DNA of 64,000 nucleotides. It comes from Perognathus longimembris pacificus. Lineage: Eukaryota; Chordata; Mammalia; Rodentia; Heteromyidae. The first letter of the stretch is position 1. Every line of letters begins with the position of its first letter. This document shows positions 32,594 through 45,466 of the stretch, one piece after another. Made by a program: the position numbers and the translations under genes. Location of the stretch: assembly GCF_023159225.1 (NCBI RefSeq), contig NC_063171.1, positions 992,001-1,056,000 on the forward strand. Reading direction: 5' to 3'. The notes below the pieces were generated by a model. It was not told where the DNA came from. It worked only from the letters and a program-made list of their open reading frames with translations, and ran no database searches.

Positions 32594-33388
32594 GGAGAGA
32601 TGACTCACTGAGTTTCATAATTCTATGAACAGTATGCCTTATATTTATGATATATCTCTAGATGTCTCTATATACTAATCATGAAATGATGAGAAACCTC
32701 TGTGCCCTTTCTAAATTTCTCTGCATGTTACATGTTTATTTCAAGAATATACTTTTTAGAAACAGTGTTCTCATGACACTTTTCTTATGGATATTAAAGT
32801 AAGTATGTATGTTGTAGGTAGCTAGAGTATCACTTTGCATAAAACTCGAGGTCAACCATGCTGCATATTCTTCAGTGTAGTCCAGAAGGAAAAGGAGGCA
32901 GGGTGTATAAACCTTAATCTGGGAGTGAGGTTAGGTACCTGGAATCCAAACACCCCTCTTGACCTATTCTGTCACTTCTTAGTTGATTCTGATCTCAACC
33001 AGTTCTGATGATATTTGATAGTTTGTGAATGATGTGCATTTAGAGTTTCAGGGGATGAAAGTTATTATTTCACCTTGAGAAAAAAAATTCACCTAGTAGG
33101 ATAAAGGAGAAAATGGACTAAAATTCCTAGGCACTGGAGTCCCTTGACATCTAAAGACTAAGGGACATTGTATTCATAAACTGCTTTGTTCACTGGTACC
33201 ACCTTTATATAACTACTTAAAGATAATAAAAATTATTTTTAAAAATAGACAATGATTGAATTACAGAGTGGATTACATAATTTAGTGGTGAAAGCACCTC
33301 TAACCATTTTTCTTCTGGACAAATACTACATTTCTTCAATTCCTTGTCTTTCTATCCGGCCTAGTTTGATAGAGAAAAGGAGAATAGG
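32594..33388. other. Unassigned DNA
   Basis: No gene. 33091-33143 recurs at 44405-44457 with about 91% identity (see findings). Confidence 0.5.
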
Positions 33389-33592
33389 AATCCATGTACC
33401 TAGTAGCTCATGTCTGCAATCCTAGCTACGCAATAGGCTGAAATCTGAGGATCATGGTTCAAAGCCAATCTCAAATTAACCAGCAAAACAAACAAACAAA
33501 AACAGAACACTGTGATACAAGTGATGGAGTTCTAGCTTTAAGTGTAAAACCTAAAGAACAGCACCCAGTCCCTGAGTTCAACCCTTAATATG
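33389..33592 (+). mobile_element. 7SL-like/Geo composite SINE
   Basis: Head 'agctcatgtctgcaatcctagctacgcaataggctgaaatctgagg', a shortened middle with (AAAC)n, then Geo body 'atacaagtgatggagttctagc'. Confidence 0.85.
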
Positions 33593-33739
33593 GGAGGAGG
33601 CAAGGGAGAACATAAGGAGATATGAGACAACTTTAAAATGCTAATCATACACATTTTGTGTGAGTGAGGAAATATGGTACCAAATACTATCAGTGTCTTG
33701 AAGGATGTTTTGGGGGTTTGGGGGTGCTTTTTTGTTTGT

Positions 33740-33943
33740 TTTGTTTTTATTTTGCCAGTCCTGGGACATGGACTCAGGGCCTGAGCACTGTTCCTGGCTG
33801 CTTTCTGCTCAAGGATAGCATGCTACCACTTGAGCCACAGCACTACTTCCAGACTTTTCTGTTTATATGGTACTGAGGAATCAAATCCAGGGCTTCATAC
33901 ATGCAAGGCAAGCACTGTACCTCTGAGCTATATTCCTAGCCCC
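33740..33943 (-). mobile_element. IDL-Geo SINE
   Basis: Antisense dimer: Geo half at the left ('ctaccacttgagccacagcac'), ID-like half at the right ('aatcaaatccagggcttcat...ctgagctatattcctagcccc'). Confidence 0.93.
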
Positions 33944-34644
33944 AAAACTGTCAGAAATAGATTATATTTGTAGATTTGTAGTTGTGCGGTTAGGTAATTA
34001 TGTTCTTTGTTTGGGATTAATTTCACAACCATCTAAAGATTCTGATGAAATTTGTTTAAGCCATAGCAATACAAATGCATTTTAAAATCAAATAGTACGG
34101 ACTTGATTAACTTTAAAAAAATTCCCATTTTATTCTCCCCCTTTTTCTCTTCCTAATTTCTGTTTCTGAATGATAGTTTTATTAATCATATATTTAGTTA
34201 TCTAGTCAGCCCTAAGTAATGTGATATATTAAGATTTGGGGAGGGCATCCTATGTAAATTTGAAAATGAAGTTATCACTATGTGAAGGCAAAAGTACTAA
34301 TGTTCTGAATAATACAATATGGACAGTGTCATTCACTGCAAAACGAAGCTGTGAGCTGAGGTTACATTTCCCTCTTCACATATTCAAAGCCAGAGGCTTT
34401 CTGTCCTTCAAAGGAGAAGGATCAAGTGGATAAACAACTAAGTCAAATGAACGACCTTTTTCTTAAATGTCATCAATTATAAGACTTTATGTTTGAGTTT
34501 GCTCCTTCCTTAAACAATTGCTGTCTTATAACACTTTTGCTAAGCTTATTTTGTCTAATTTTTTCTTGGGTTTTGTAATTGCATTTTTTATAAAAAAAAA
34601 AAGTACAATCAATACACTTTGTGAGACAACTTTTTGGGTGGTAA
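33944..34644. other. Unassigned AT-rich DNA
   Basis: No gene or named repeat recognised. Confidence 0.5.
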
Positions 34645-34857
34645 GAGGAGCTGATACTGAGGCTTGAACTCTGATCCTCAGAAGGTGGCTTGGCTTTTTT
34701 GTTCAAGGCTGGTACCATTCTACCACATGAGCCATAGCTCCACTTCTGGAATTTTTCTGGTTAATTGGAGATAAGAATCTCATGGATTTTTCTGATGAGT
34801 TAGTTTAGAACAAAGATCTTCAGACCTCAGTGTCCTGAGTAGCTGGAGCCCAGCGAA
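34645..34857 (-). mobile_element. 7SL-like/Geo composite SINE
   Basis: Antisense copy with 'ctaccacatgagccatagctccacttctgg' and 'cagacctcagtgtcctgagtagctgg'. Lies just beside the L1 tail at 34896. Confidence 0.88.
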
Positions 34858-34915
34858 TATATTTTTCATTGATGCCTCCTTAGTTCTTTCTTTTTTAAAA
34901 AAATTTATTGTCAAA

Positions 34916-34950
<35 letters not shown>

Positions 34951-36896
34951 GTTACAGTTTCATATGTAAGGCATTGGATGCATTTCTTGTACTGTTGGTT
35001 ACCTTCTCTCTCATTCCTCCCTCCCCCCTCCCCATTTCCTTTTCCTCACATGAGTTGTTCAGTAGATTTACATTAAACAGTTTTGCAAGTATTGCCTTTG
35101 TAATCATTTCTCTTTATTACCCTGTGTCTCTTGATTTTGGTAATCCTTTTCAGTTTCCTAGTACTAATACCTGCATACATGGTTTCCAATGTACTCAGAT
35201 AAGATACAGAGATAGTGCAGGTACAAACACAGGAAGAGGATACAAGATCATCAATAATAGAAGCTACGGTTTCACATCACATATTGAAAGTAATTATAAC
35301 AGTGCTATAAAAATCGTTTCAATAACATGGAGTTCATTTCAATAAACATCATCTTTTGTGTTCATAAGGGTATACCTATTGGGCTCTTGTGATCATCTGC
35401 TGTGACTAGCCTAAACCTGTGCTAATTATTCCCTATGAGGGAGACCATAGAGTCCATGTTTCTTTGGGTCTGGCTCACTTCACTCAGTATAATTTTTTCT
35501 AAGTCCTTCCATTTCCTTACAAATGGGGCAATATCATTCTTTCTGATAGAGGCATAAAATCACATTGTGTATATGAACCACCTTTTCCTGATCCATTCAT
35601 CCACTGAGGGGCATCTGGGTTGGTTCGAAATTCTAGGTATGACAAATTGTGCTGCGATGAACATCGTTGTGCTGGTGGCTTTAGTGTGTTCTTGTATTTG
35701 GTCTTTTGGGTAGATGCCCAAAAGTGGGGCTGCTGGGTCATAGGGGAGCTCAATGCTTAGCCTTCTGAGGAATCTCCATACTGCTTGTCAGAGTGGCTGA
35801 AAAACTTTACATTCCCACCAACAATGAAGTAGGGTTCCCTTTTAGCCACATCCCCTCCAACGATTGTCATTGTTAGTTTTCTTGATATAGGACATTCTTA
35901 CTGGAGTGAGATGGAATCTCAGTGTTTTTTTACTTGCATTTCTTTTATGGCCAGTGATGTAGAGCACTTTTTCATGTGTCTCTTGGCCATTCTCATTTCC
36001 TCATCTGAAAAGTCTCTTTTTAAGTCTTTAGCCCACTTGATGAGGGGCCTATTGGTTCTTTGCGGTTTTGTTTTGGAGGAACGTAATTTTTTTAGTTCTG
36101 TGTATATTTTAGATATGAGGCATTTGTCCATTGTATAGCCGGTAAAGATCTTTTCCCAATCTGTGGGCTTTCTGTTTATCTTGCGAGCTATGTCATTTTC
36201 CCTGCAGAAGCTCTGCAGTTTGATGCAGTCCCACTTGTCCATCCTTTCTTTTATTTGTCCCATTTCTGGGTCTTTGTTAAGGAAGGTCCATCCTGTGCCA
36301 AGGAGCCCAAGTGTTTCTCCTACTCCTTCTAGTGTTTTCAGGATATCAGTTTTAATTTCAAGGTCTTTGATCCATTTGGAATTGATTTTGATGTGATATA
36401 TAAGGGTGATATATAAGGATCTAGTTTAAGTTTGTTGCATGTGTTGAACCAGTTTTGCCAGCACAATTTGTAAAAGAGGCTATCTTTCTTCCATCCTATT
36501 TTTTTAGCTCCTTTATCAAAGATTAAGTAGGCATAGTTCTATGGGTTCATTTCTGGGTCTTAAGTTCTGTTCCATTGGTCTTCAGGCCTGTTCCCGGTGC
36601 CAATACCAAGCTGTTTTTATTAATATAGTTTTGTAATACAGCTTGAAGTTGGGTATTGTAATTCCTCTAGCACTGTTCTTTCTGCCTAGGATCATTTTTG
36701 CTGTTCTGGGTCTTTCATTGTTCCATATAAATTTCTGGATTGCTTTCTCTATTTCATTAAAAAATGGTGTTGAGATATCAATGGGTGTTGCATTGAATTT
36801 GTAGATAGCCTTTGGCAACATTGCCATTTTGAATATATTAATCCTCCCAATACAGGAGCATGGGAAGTTTTTCCATTTCCTTAGTTCTGCATTAAT

Positions 36897-37799
36897 TTAG
36901 TTTTTCATGTTTTTAAACTTCTCATCATAGAGGTTTTTCACTGCTTTAGTTAAGGTTATACCCAGGTATTTTTTATTTTTTGAGGCTATTGCAAAAGGAG
37001 TTGCTTTCCTGATTTCAGCCTCGGCATTTGGGTCATTAGCATATAGAAATGCCATTGATTTTTGAGGTTTTATTTGATATCCTGCAACTTTGCCAAAGTT
37101 TTGGATCAGCTCTAGTAGCTTGGGGGTAGAGTCAATGGGGTTCTTTAGATATAGGATCATGTCATCTGCGAAGAGAGAAATTTTAACTTCATCTTTTCTT
37201 AATTGGATCCCCTTTATATTTTCTTCTTGCCTAATTGCTCTGGCTAGGAATTCTTTTACTATGTTGAAGAGAAGGGGGGATAGCGGACATCCCTGTCTTG
37301 CTCCTGATTTTAAAGGGAATGGCTTTAGTTTTTCACCATTTAGAATTATGCTTGCTATTGGTTTATCATAGACTGCCTTTATTATATTCAGGAATGTTCC
37401 CTGGAATCCCAGTTTTTCCAGGGCTTTTAGCAAAAATGCGTGCTGGATTTTATTGAATGCCTTTTCCGCATGCAGAGATATAAACATGTGGCTCTTTACC
37501 CTGCTCCGGTTGATGTGGTGGATTACATTAATTGACTTGTGTATATTGAACCAACTTTGCATCCCTGGGATGAATCCAGTTTGATCATGGTGTATGATTT
37601 TTTTGATGACCTGTTGAGTTTGATTGGCCAGAATTTTGTTGAGAATTTTTGCATCTATGTTCATCAGGGAAATGGGTCTATAGTTCTCTTTCCGTGTTGA
37701 ATCCTTGCCTGGTTTTGGGATGAGGGTTACATTGGCTTCATAGAATGTGTCTGGTAGTGAACTTTCTCTTTCAATTTCATTGAAGAGTTTGAGAAACAT
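36897..37799 (-). pseudogene. L1 ORF2 reverse transcriptase fragment
   Basis: 300 open codons covering most of the reverse transcriptase domain: the early 'LIPKPGKD...[10 protein letters not shown]' block, the '[10 protein letters not shown]' block, '[14 protein letters not shown]' and the catalytic FADD box encoded at 37161-37172. The catalytic aspartates are intact. Upstream endonuclease and downstream C-terminal parts lie in other frames, so a complete ORF2 protein cannot be made. Confidence 0.93.
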
Positions 37800-39145
37800 T
37801 GGTGTGAGTTCTGTGTTGAAGGCCTTGTAGAATTCTGCTGTGAATCTCTCTAGCCGTGGGCTTTTCTTGGATCAGAGATCACTTATTGCTGTTTCTATTT
37901 CAATGCTGGATATTGGTCTGTTCAGAAGGTTTAAATATTCATGGTTGAGTTTGGGGATATTAATTTTTTCTAGGAAATCATCCATTTCTCCAGGTTCTCA
38001 AATTTTTTAGCATAAAGGCTTGCAAAATAGTCCCTTATTTTGTTCTGAATTTTGGTTGTTTCTGCGGTGATGTTACCTGTTTCATCTCTGATCTTGTTTA
38101 TCTGGGTTTGCTCCTTTCATTTTTTTGGTCAGGTTTGCCAGGGGTCTGTCTATCTTGTTAATTTTCTCAAAGAGCCAACTCTTTGTTTTGTTGATTCTTT
38201 CGATGGGTTTTTTTTTTTTTGTCTCTAATTCATTTAATTCTGATTTGATTTGAATTATTTTCTTCTGTCTATTGACTTGTGGTTTGGCTTGTTGTTCTCT
38301 TTCGAGGAGATTAAGGTGCTTCCTTAAGTTGTTGAGTTGCTGTTTCTCCAGTTTGTTGACGTAGGCACTCAGAGATATAAATTTCCCTCTGAGTACTGCC
38401 TTTGCTGTGTCCCAAAGAAGCTGGTACTTTGTGTACAAATCTTGGTTGAATTCCATAAACATTTGAATTTCTGTTCTAATTTCTTCAATGACATGCTGAT
38501 GGTTCAGCAGTGTGTTGTTTAGTCTGTATGTATTGTAGGATTTTCTGCGGTGGCAGTTTGAGTTGAGCTCTAATTTTATTCCATTGTGGTCTGAGAGAAT
38601 GCAAGGAATGGTTTTGATACTTCTGAATTTGTCCAGATTTTCTTTTTGCCCTAAGATGTGATCTACTTTGGAGAATGTTCCATGTGCTGCTGAAAAGAAT
38701 GTGTATTCAGTTGTTGCTGGACGGAATATTCTGTAGATGTCAGTTAAGTCTAGTTGGTCTATGAAGTTGTTAGGTCTGTGTTTTTTTTATTCAGTTTTGG
38801 CATGTTGATCTGTCCATCGGTGACAGTGGACTGTTAAAGTTCCCAACTATCAATGTGTTTGGGACTATTATTGTTTTTAGAGTCAGTAGTGTTTGTTTGA
38901 TGAAGTTGGGTGCTCCAGTATTTGGTGTGTCGATATTTAGGATAGTTATATCCTCCTGTAGGAGAGATCCCTTTATTAGAATGTAGTAACCTTCTTTGCC
39001 TCTTCTTACCTTTTTAATTTGAAGTCAATTTTACCTGATACTAGGATTACAATGCCAGCCTGTTTATGGGGGCCATTTGCTTGTAGATTTGATTCCAGCC
39101 TTTCACTTTTAGAAGATGTTTACTTTTGCTGGATAGATGTGTCTC

Positions 39146-39366
39146 TTTTTTTTTTTTTTTTTTTCTTTTTTTTTGGCTAGTCGTGGGCCTTGGACTCAGG
39201 GCCTGAGCACTGTCCCTGGCTTCTTCCTGCTCAAGGCTAGCACTCTGCCACTTGAGCCACAGCGCCGCTTCTGGCCGTTTTCTGTATATGTGGTGCTGGG
39301 GAATTGAACCTAGGGCCTCGTGTATCCGAGGCAGGCACTCTTGCCACTAGGCTATATCCCCAGCCC
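39146..39366 (-). mobile_element. IDL-Geo SINE inside the L1, 12-bp target-site duplication
   Basis: Near-consensus antisense copy with a T-rich tail of about 28 bp. The direct repeat tagatgtgtctc lies at 39134-39145 and 39367-39378. It post-dates the L1. Confidence 0.96.
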
Positions 39367-39713
39367 TAGATGTGTCTCTTGGAGGCAGCAGAAAGATGGA
39401 TCTTGATTTTTGATCCAACTTATGAGCCTATGTCATTTGATTGGAGAATTAAGTCCATTCATGTTGCGAGTTAGGATTGATAGATGATCATTTCTTCCTT
39501 TCATTATGTCTGTATTGTTAAAAGCTCTGTCTTCCCATTTCTTGATCTAACATTCTGGTTTTCTATTTAGGGTTCATTTCTCTGTCTATATTGGGATCTT
39601 GATTATTTTTCTTGTATAGGAAATTTTTCCTGTATAGGGATCTTTGAGGATTTTCTGTAAAGTTGGTTTGGTGCAGATATATTGTTTCAGTTTTTCCTTA
39701 CTGTGGAAGACTT

Positions 39714-40334
39714 TTATTGTCCTTTGGCTATGAATGAGAATTTAGCTGGGTACAGTATTCTTGGTTGATAAATATTTTTATTTAGGGTTTGGTATACCTC
39801 ATTCCAGGCTCTCCTTGCTTTCATGGTCTCTGATGAGTAGTCTGGGGTAATTCTGATTGCTTTTCCTTTATATGTGATAGTTTTCTTCTCCCTAACAGCT
39901 TTAAGGATTCTTTCCTTGGACTCTATTGATCCTGTTTTGATCACAATGTTTCGCTGGGATGTCCTATTCTGGTCTGGTCGGTGTGGGGTTCTGAATGCTT
40001 CTTTTATCTGTATAGGCCTATCCTTCTGGATATTTGGGGAGTTCTTGGTTAATATTCTGTTAAATAGGTTGCTATTCCATGATTTCTTTCTCCAGGTTTT
40101 CCTCAATACCTATTAGCCTTAAATTGGGCTTCCTGATTGTGTCTAGAAGCTCCTGGAGTGATCTTTTTGTCGATTGGATTGGTTTTGTATTGATTTTTGA
40201 TGTTTCTCCATAGATTCTAGGAAATCTTCAGCTCCTGAGATTTGATCCTCTGCTTCATTTAATCGTGACTGTAGGCTAGCTACCTGATTTCGAATCTCTT
40301 TTCCTTCTGACTGGTCTTTCCTGATGATTTCCAT
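39714..40334 (-). pseudogene. L1 ORF1 second half (RNA-binding protein), truncated
   Basis: Two minus-strand frames. 40143-40334 is the coiled-coil end (Gln/Glu-rich, SLQSRLNEAEDQISGAE). 39714-40106 is the RRM/C-terminal RNA-binding part, with the typical 'ITYKGKAIRITPD', 'ARRAWNEVYQTL' and 'PRILYPAKFSF' blocks. The start of ORF1 is missing and a frame break separates the two halves. Confidence 0.9.
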
Positions 40335-40337
40335 GGG

Positions 40338-41887
40338 AGCTGAACTGGTTTCTCAAAATGTGGCTTCTCCATTTCCCCACCAGATAATGTGTGAAAATTT
40401 TTGTTTGCTTGAAAAATTTGTTTTCTGACTGACCACATGGTTCTGAAATCATTTTGCCACTGGAATTCCAGAAAACTTACATGGCCAATTAAAAAAAAAA
40501 AAATCTTGTGCACAACTGTCTGTATGTCTGTTTATCTGTCTGTTGGTAAAACACTTGACTACTAAGTCTTGTGTTAAAAACAAACAGTTTTTAAACCCAA
40601 ATTGATCATGTTTGGGTACAAGAAAATGTGTCTAAGAAAAACTCCAAAAGGTTCAAATATGCAGCACATGGTACAAGTGCAATGATGTAAAACCAGTGTG
40701 TTATTCTTTATGCCCATCTATGCTAAAAGTCAAGTGTACATCTGATCCTGACAATTCTTTGGTAAGACTAAGATTTTGCTTCTTCGTTTTTCTCTCCTGT
40801 GCTCACATGAACCCTTTAAGATCAAGGGACCAGAGTCATTTTGGAACAAGTGTTCAAATGTGGCTGCTAACCTCGATTTTCCTGACCCAGGATTGATATT
40901 TTGCTTTGGAGGATGCAGGTCAACATGTGTGCTAGCTGCGTGGACTGTGGTGGCCTGTGGCTATAGGAAGCTGCCTCCACAGTCTGCTCCCAGCTGCCTG
41001 GTTTCACTACTAGTGACCTTATTCTCTCTCTCTTACATGGAAAACCACTCAGAAAATCTAGCAGACCTGTGGAGATTTTGACAATCTCAGAGTGCTCCTG
41101 CCGAGGCTCTGTCCCCGCCTCCCCCCTCTGAGATTAGAGTTGGATTTATAGCAGGCCTATCATGACAGAGTTGCACCCAAGACTTACTCCAAGGTTAAAA
41201 ACATCAGAGTTGTGTTTGGTGGCCACAGGGTTGCATTGGGGTAGTATTGGTGTCTTCCCCCTCTATGTCTCAGAAACTGTCGTGGCTGCTGCAGATAGCA
41301 GACTTGGTTGGCCTTTGGTCTGTGTGGATTTTGTGACTAGGACGATGGTCAAAGGCCCAAGCCTTCTAAAATCTTTTTAAAGTTGTCACCCTGCTTAAAC
41401 CAGTAGGGCACCAGCCTACAAAATCCAGAATAAGCAACCAGGGACTACTGGGAGGTTTCAAATCTCTTTAACCAGTCTGTGTAGAAATTTGCAGACAACT
41501 CAGCAGGAGGTGTGACAATCAATCCAGGGGACTCTGAGAGATGCCACTACAGCCTTGCCCAGATCCAACCCATCTCTCCTGCCTGCCTCCATCACACATG
41601 ACTAAGGAGACCTGCTGATTCAGGATGGAAGACACAGCCACTTTGGATCCACTGAAGCTGAGACTTTTACATAGTCCTGACCCTTTGCCATCTTGATTGT
41701 TATTCATTTGTGTTCTCTTCCACCTGCCAGTAATGTTATGGCACATGGATCTCATTCAGTCTGCTGTTCTCTAAGTGTTACAGCAGAACTCTGGCAAGTA
41801 CTTGTTGGTCAATTCTCAACAAGTTACAGGTAAGCTCTACTCCTGTTGTTCTCCTGTTGCTCTAATAGAAATAAAAAGGGCTTTTAT
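40338..41887. other. Unassigned DNA, possibly including ERV-related sequence
   Basis: No domain recognised. Short open frames at 40696-41380 (+) carry no known motif. The right part could belong to the element whose LTR is at 42997, but I see no pol or gag similarity. Confidence 0.35.
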
Positions 41888-42117
41888 GGCTAAGGCTCCT
41901 TGGATTGCAGTTCAAAGCCAGCCCGGGCAGAAAAAAAATTCCCACTAAAACTCCATCTCCCAACTACCTGCAGAGCCAGACTGGAAGCTTGGCTCAAGAG
42001 AACCAGCCAAATGCTGAAAGCAGCACCGTGGCTCAAGTGGTAGAGCACTAGCCTAGAGCAGAAGTGCTCAGGGACAGTGCCCAGGCCTTGAGTTCAAACC
42101 CCGTGAATGCCAACTGG
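41888..42117 (+). mobile_element. SINE with partial 7SL-like head and two Geo-like units
   Basis: Starts 'ggattgcagttcaaagccagcccgggcag' (7SL-like), then a first Geo-like D-arm block ('ttggctcaagagaaccagcc') and a second, well-preserved one ('gtggctcaagtggtagagcactagcc', 42029-42054) with 'gagttcaaacccc' at 42090-42102. Confidence 0.8.
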
Positions 42118-42362
42118 GACAAGCTATCCAAGCAATGAGCACCTAGATCTTCAGGACGAGATCAATCCTGACAACGAGGAACCATGGAGAGTAGTAAGGG
42201 GAGATGAAGTCTCATCTTAAATGGAGTCAATTTAAACTTGCCCTTTCAAAATTAATCAGAGCCGGGAGTCCAAGAGGAATAGTTGTTTACCCACCTAATG
42301 TCCATACCTGTCTGTCCATTTTCCATCTGGACAGAAAATTGCATTCTTAGCTGTGTTACTTG

Positions 42363-42365
<3 letters not shown>
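42118..42365. other. Unassigned DNA
   Basis: No gene recognised. Confidence 0.4.

Positions 42366-42411
<46 letters not shown>
42366..42411. repeat. (TG)n microsatellite
   Basis: Perfect TG run of about 23 units. Confidence 0.97.
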
Positions 42412-42414
<3 letters not shown>

Positions 42415-42996
42415 TAGCTTCTGACTGGTTCCTCCCAACCAGTCCACTATCCCTAAACACTTCCTTCCTGCCCCCAGTCCAGTTATTCCTCCTTCCTTTT
42501 AATGGGCCACAATTGGGTTTATGTTCCAAATGGAACTTTTCTGGCTTGTGCCCAGGGTGTGTTCTCCCATGTTGTTCATGTTAACTGGTCCTGTGAACTT
42601 GACAGCATTTTGCTTGACCTTTTCAAAAGTATCTTTTAACAGGATAACATCCCTCACCCAGGACGCCACCTGGGAACTTGCAGTTCAAGGCCATCTGATG
42701 TCTTATTACATTGCTCTGCCCAACGCAGATCTGGACCCTGAAGACCCCAGCCCCAGTGACTCCTTGATGTTCCCAAGCTGCAGGAGGTAGCCAGAGGAGA
42801 CCATGACACCCATTGACCCTGATAACCATTCTCATGGAAATGATGAGGACTTTTACCAACCAAACTGGATGGTACCAGGCCAAATGACGAATCAGGGACC
42901 CTTGACTACAGCAGGAAGTAGGTCCAGAGGAAACCTCTGCCCATACTCGCAGCCTGGTACCCCTCCTCCATTATTAACAAACAACAAATGGGGGAA
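42412..42996 (+). other. Probable ERV internal 3' end with polypurine tract
   Basis: The 10 bp before the LTR (aaatgggggaa, ending at 42996) look like a polypurine tract, the primer site for plus-strand DNA synthesis. The preceding 580 bp contain open frames on both strands (42521-42790 +, 42623-42883 -) with no domain I can identify. Confidence 0.4.
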
Positions 42997-43261
42997 TGTT
43001 AGCATTTCCCTAGCCTCAGGTCTTTGGCTCCTCCCACTAGCCCCCAGATCCACCCATACCTAATGAGCCACTCCTCATGACCTATCCACTTCCTCTTTAC
43101 CCCCAAAGAGAGAAGCTGCCACTGGATAAGGTGCAGACATCATGTAGCTCCCTCTCCTGTGGGAACTATGGCCCCACTAATAAACCTCCTTATGAACCTT
43201 CTTCTCCTGTATGTGATTATCTCCACATGGTCCTCTGGGATAGCCGGGACATATCCTTTCA
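42997..43261 (+). mobile_element. LTR of an unassigned endogenous retrovirus
   Basis: Runs from TGTTAG to TTTCA (TG...CA ends), has AATAAA at 43179-43184 followed by a GT-rich stretch, and is preceded by a polypurine tract. At 265 bp it is short. No second copy was found upstream, so it is a 3' LTR of a truncated element. Confidence 0.55.
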
Positions 43262-45449
43262 ATAGTCACATATACCCTGGCCTGCAAAACAACATAAGAA
43301 CTGTAGCAAACATATTGACATTTCTTTTTTTTAACCTTCCATAAACATATCATAAAACAGTACATTTCACTGAGGTGGAATTAATCTAAAGAGCATTGTA
43401 TTGACATTAAAGTTCCTTGTATTTCATAACAGAAATATATAATATACTATATACCATACCATATATAAGATAATACAATAATAAAATCAAATATAAATTT
43501 AGAATATAAATATAACAATGCAGAAACTTAAAGGGAGACTAATTATGAAGACAGGACCAGGTTCTACTAGGATTGCTTGTGAGGATAACCAAATTTCTCT
43601 CCAAATAACCTATCATTTCAAGTTCTTGAAGACTTTTCAAAGGTTTTTTTATACTGCATTATCACCACATTATTATGGAAGAGTATTTTTGGTAATACTT
43701 ACAAAACTTAATAATAGAGATATTTTCAAATACTCATACATTTATTTGGAATCAGTTTGTTTGAGTTCAGCTTAGGAGATCAGATGATTTTTGAGCAGCT
43801 ATTTATAATCTTGGTTCAAGTTTGTTTGACGACATTAAAGTCATCTTAATCTGAGTCACCTATATCTTCAAAACTTCACCCTTTCCTTGAAGGGTACCTG
43901 GACACTTGAATCCCATGATACAATTTCCTACATCCTTCTTGTGACAACCTTGACCCTCTCCATCCTGTCAGAATATGTGCTGTCTTGTTATATTCTGTTT
44001 TAATCTCCCTCTGATTTTCCCCACATGTCCTTGAAGGCAAGGGTAAAGATGTGTAGCCTGGCATCATGACATATACTAGGCACCAAGTACATATTTGCAT
44101 AAAAAATAAAGAAATCTTTCATTTAGAAATTTTCTTTTAAAATAGATACAGAATTTCCTCTACAAACATCTCCAAGTCATTGCTTTAGATTCAAATGCTT
44201 TTCTTGTGCTTGAACTATAATTTAGACTAATACTTTTATTTTTCTAACAACTCAAAGCATGAGGATTTGGAGAGTTGGAGAGTTTTCAAAACTTCAAAGC
44301 TGACTACTGCTTGGTGCTGGCATGTAGGTATGTCTGGAATTGTTATTTACATGAAACTGAGATTACTCTAAGAACTAAAAACTGGTCACAAGAGAAAAAT
44401 ATTGACCTAGTAGGGTAAAGGAGAAAATGGACTAAAATTCCTAGTTACTAGAGTCTCTGGCCTCATAGTCAGTGTGACTATTGTAGGAAGTGCAATGATA
44501 AAAAAATGTGACCAAAAGGGCCTAAGTGCTCAGTAGAGTTCTAGGAACTACTATGGAGTCTAGAGATAGAAAGCAGCATCATGTTGCCACTTGTAATTAT
44601 AGAAGATACAATGCCCAAAAGGGTAATGGTAGTGTCAGCTGAACAAACGTGTTTGTGGCCATGCACAAAATAGACCCTAAGGACACATTTAGTTATGATT
44701 ACTTTTAAAAGATCACAGAAAAGCAAGCAGTGCCAAAAATCAGTAAAATTTAGACCTAGTGTGAAGTATTATTTGTGATTATGTTCTAGGCATTGTGCTG
44801 GATATTATGCTGGATACTAAAGCATTTCCATCTGTACTCCCAAATGGAATGTCTTGGGAAATCTATTGTTACAGAAAAACTTAGAATTGCATTTCATAAA
44901 GCAAAATATAAAAACAAACTGGGACAAGACCAGTAAGCATATGAAAACTGAAACTTTGGTAATATGCAACATTTTCCCTCATCTAATTGGTAAAAAATTT
45001 TAAGCACCAATAACATTACATTCCTGGAAAGGTATTAGAGTAGAAGGCACCAGAAATCTATCTCCTTGGTGTAAAGTAATAATTGCTCTGGCAGTTTGTT
45101 TCACCTAATTAGTTTGGAAGTCTAAGTTCTATTGAACATTTTCAAATTCGAGAAGACTGGAGAAAATGGTGGTGAAAGTTAATCTTTCTCAGGCCTACCT
45201 GTTTCCTATCCTTAGCATGGCAGCTAGCTGTACATGTGTTCCTGCATCATATTGCACCTTACTTGGAGTCAGAATGGGTACAAAAGATATTTTTCTCCAA
45301 ATATTGGGAATCAAGGTTTTAATAATCATGCAGCATCTGAGTAGGAACAAACAGGTACATGGCCATTGTTGTTGCATCTTTCTCTAGTATATAAAGCCCT
45401 TTCCCTTCAAGATGAGATGACTTCCAAAAGATTTGGGAGAATAATGGCT
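43262..45449. other. Unassigned AT-rich DNA, 2.2 kb
   Basis: No gene or named repeat. Includes 44405-44457, the partner of 33091-33143. Confidence 0.5.
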
Positions 45450-45466
45450 ATAATAATTCTCTTTAC

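Larger units (their letters stand above)
34896..40337 (-). mobile_element. Long L1 copy, 5'-truncated in ORF1, minus strand
   Basis: Read leftward: ORF1 second half (40334-39714), ORF2 (about 39600 to 35480) and the 3' UTR ending in poly(T) at 34896. An (AT)n expansion at 34919-34947 sits in the 3' UTR, and a young IDL-Geo SINE interrupts it at 39146-39366. Several frameshifts divide ORF2. Longest pieces are 36897-37799 (RT), 38082-38462 (between EN and RT), 36582-36827 and 35919-36263 (C-terminal part). I could not find a target-site duplication. It is the same family as the L1 at 50623-56049 in opposite orientation. Confidence 0.93.

Noticed and set aside
37090..37371. 93-codon plus-strand frame and the similar 53376-53657 (-)
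   Set aside because: Both are antisense to the L1 reverse transcriptase domain.
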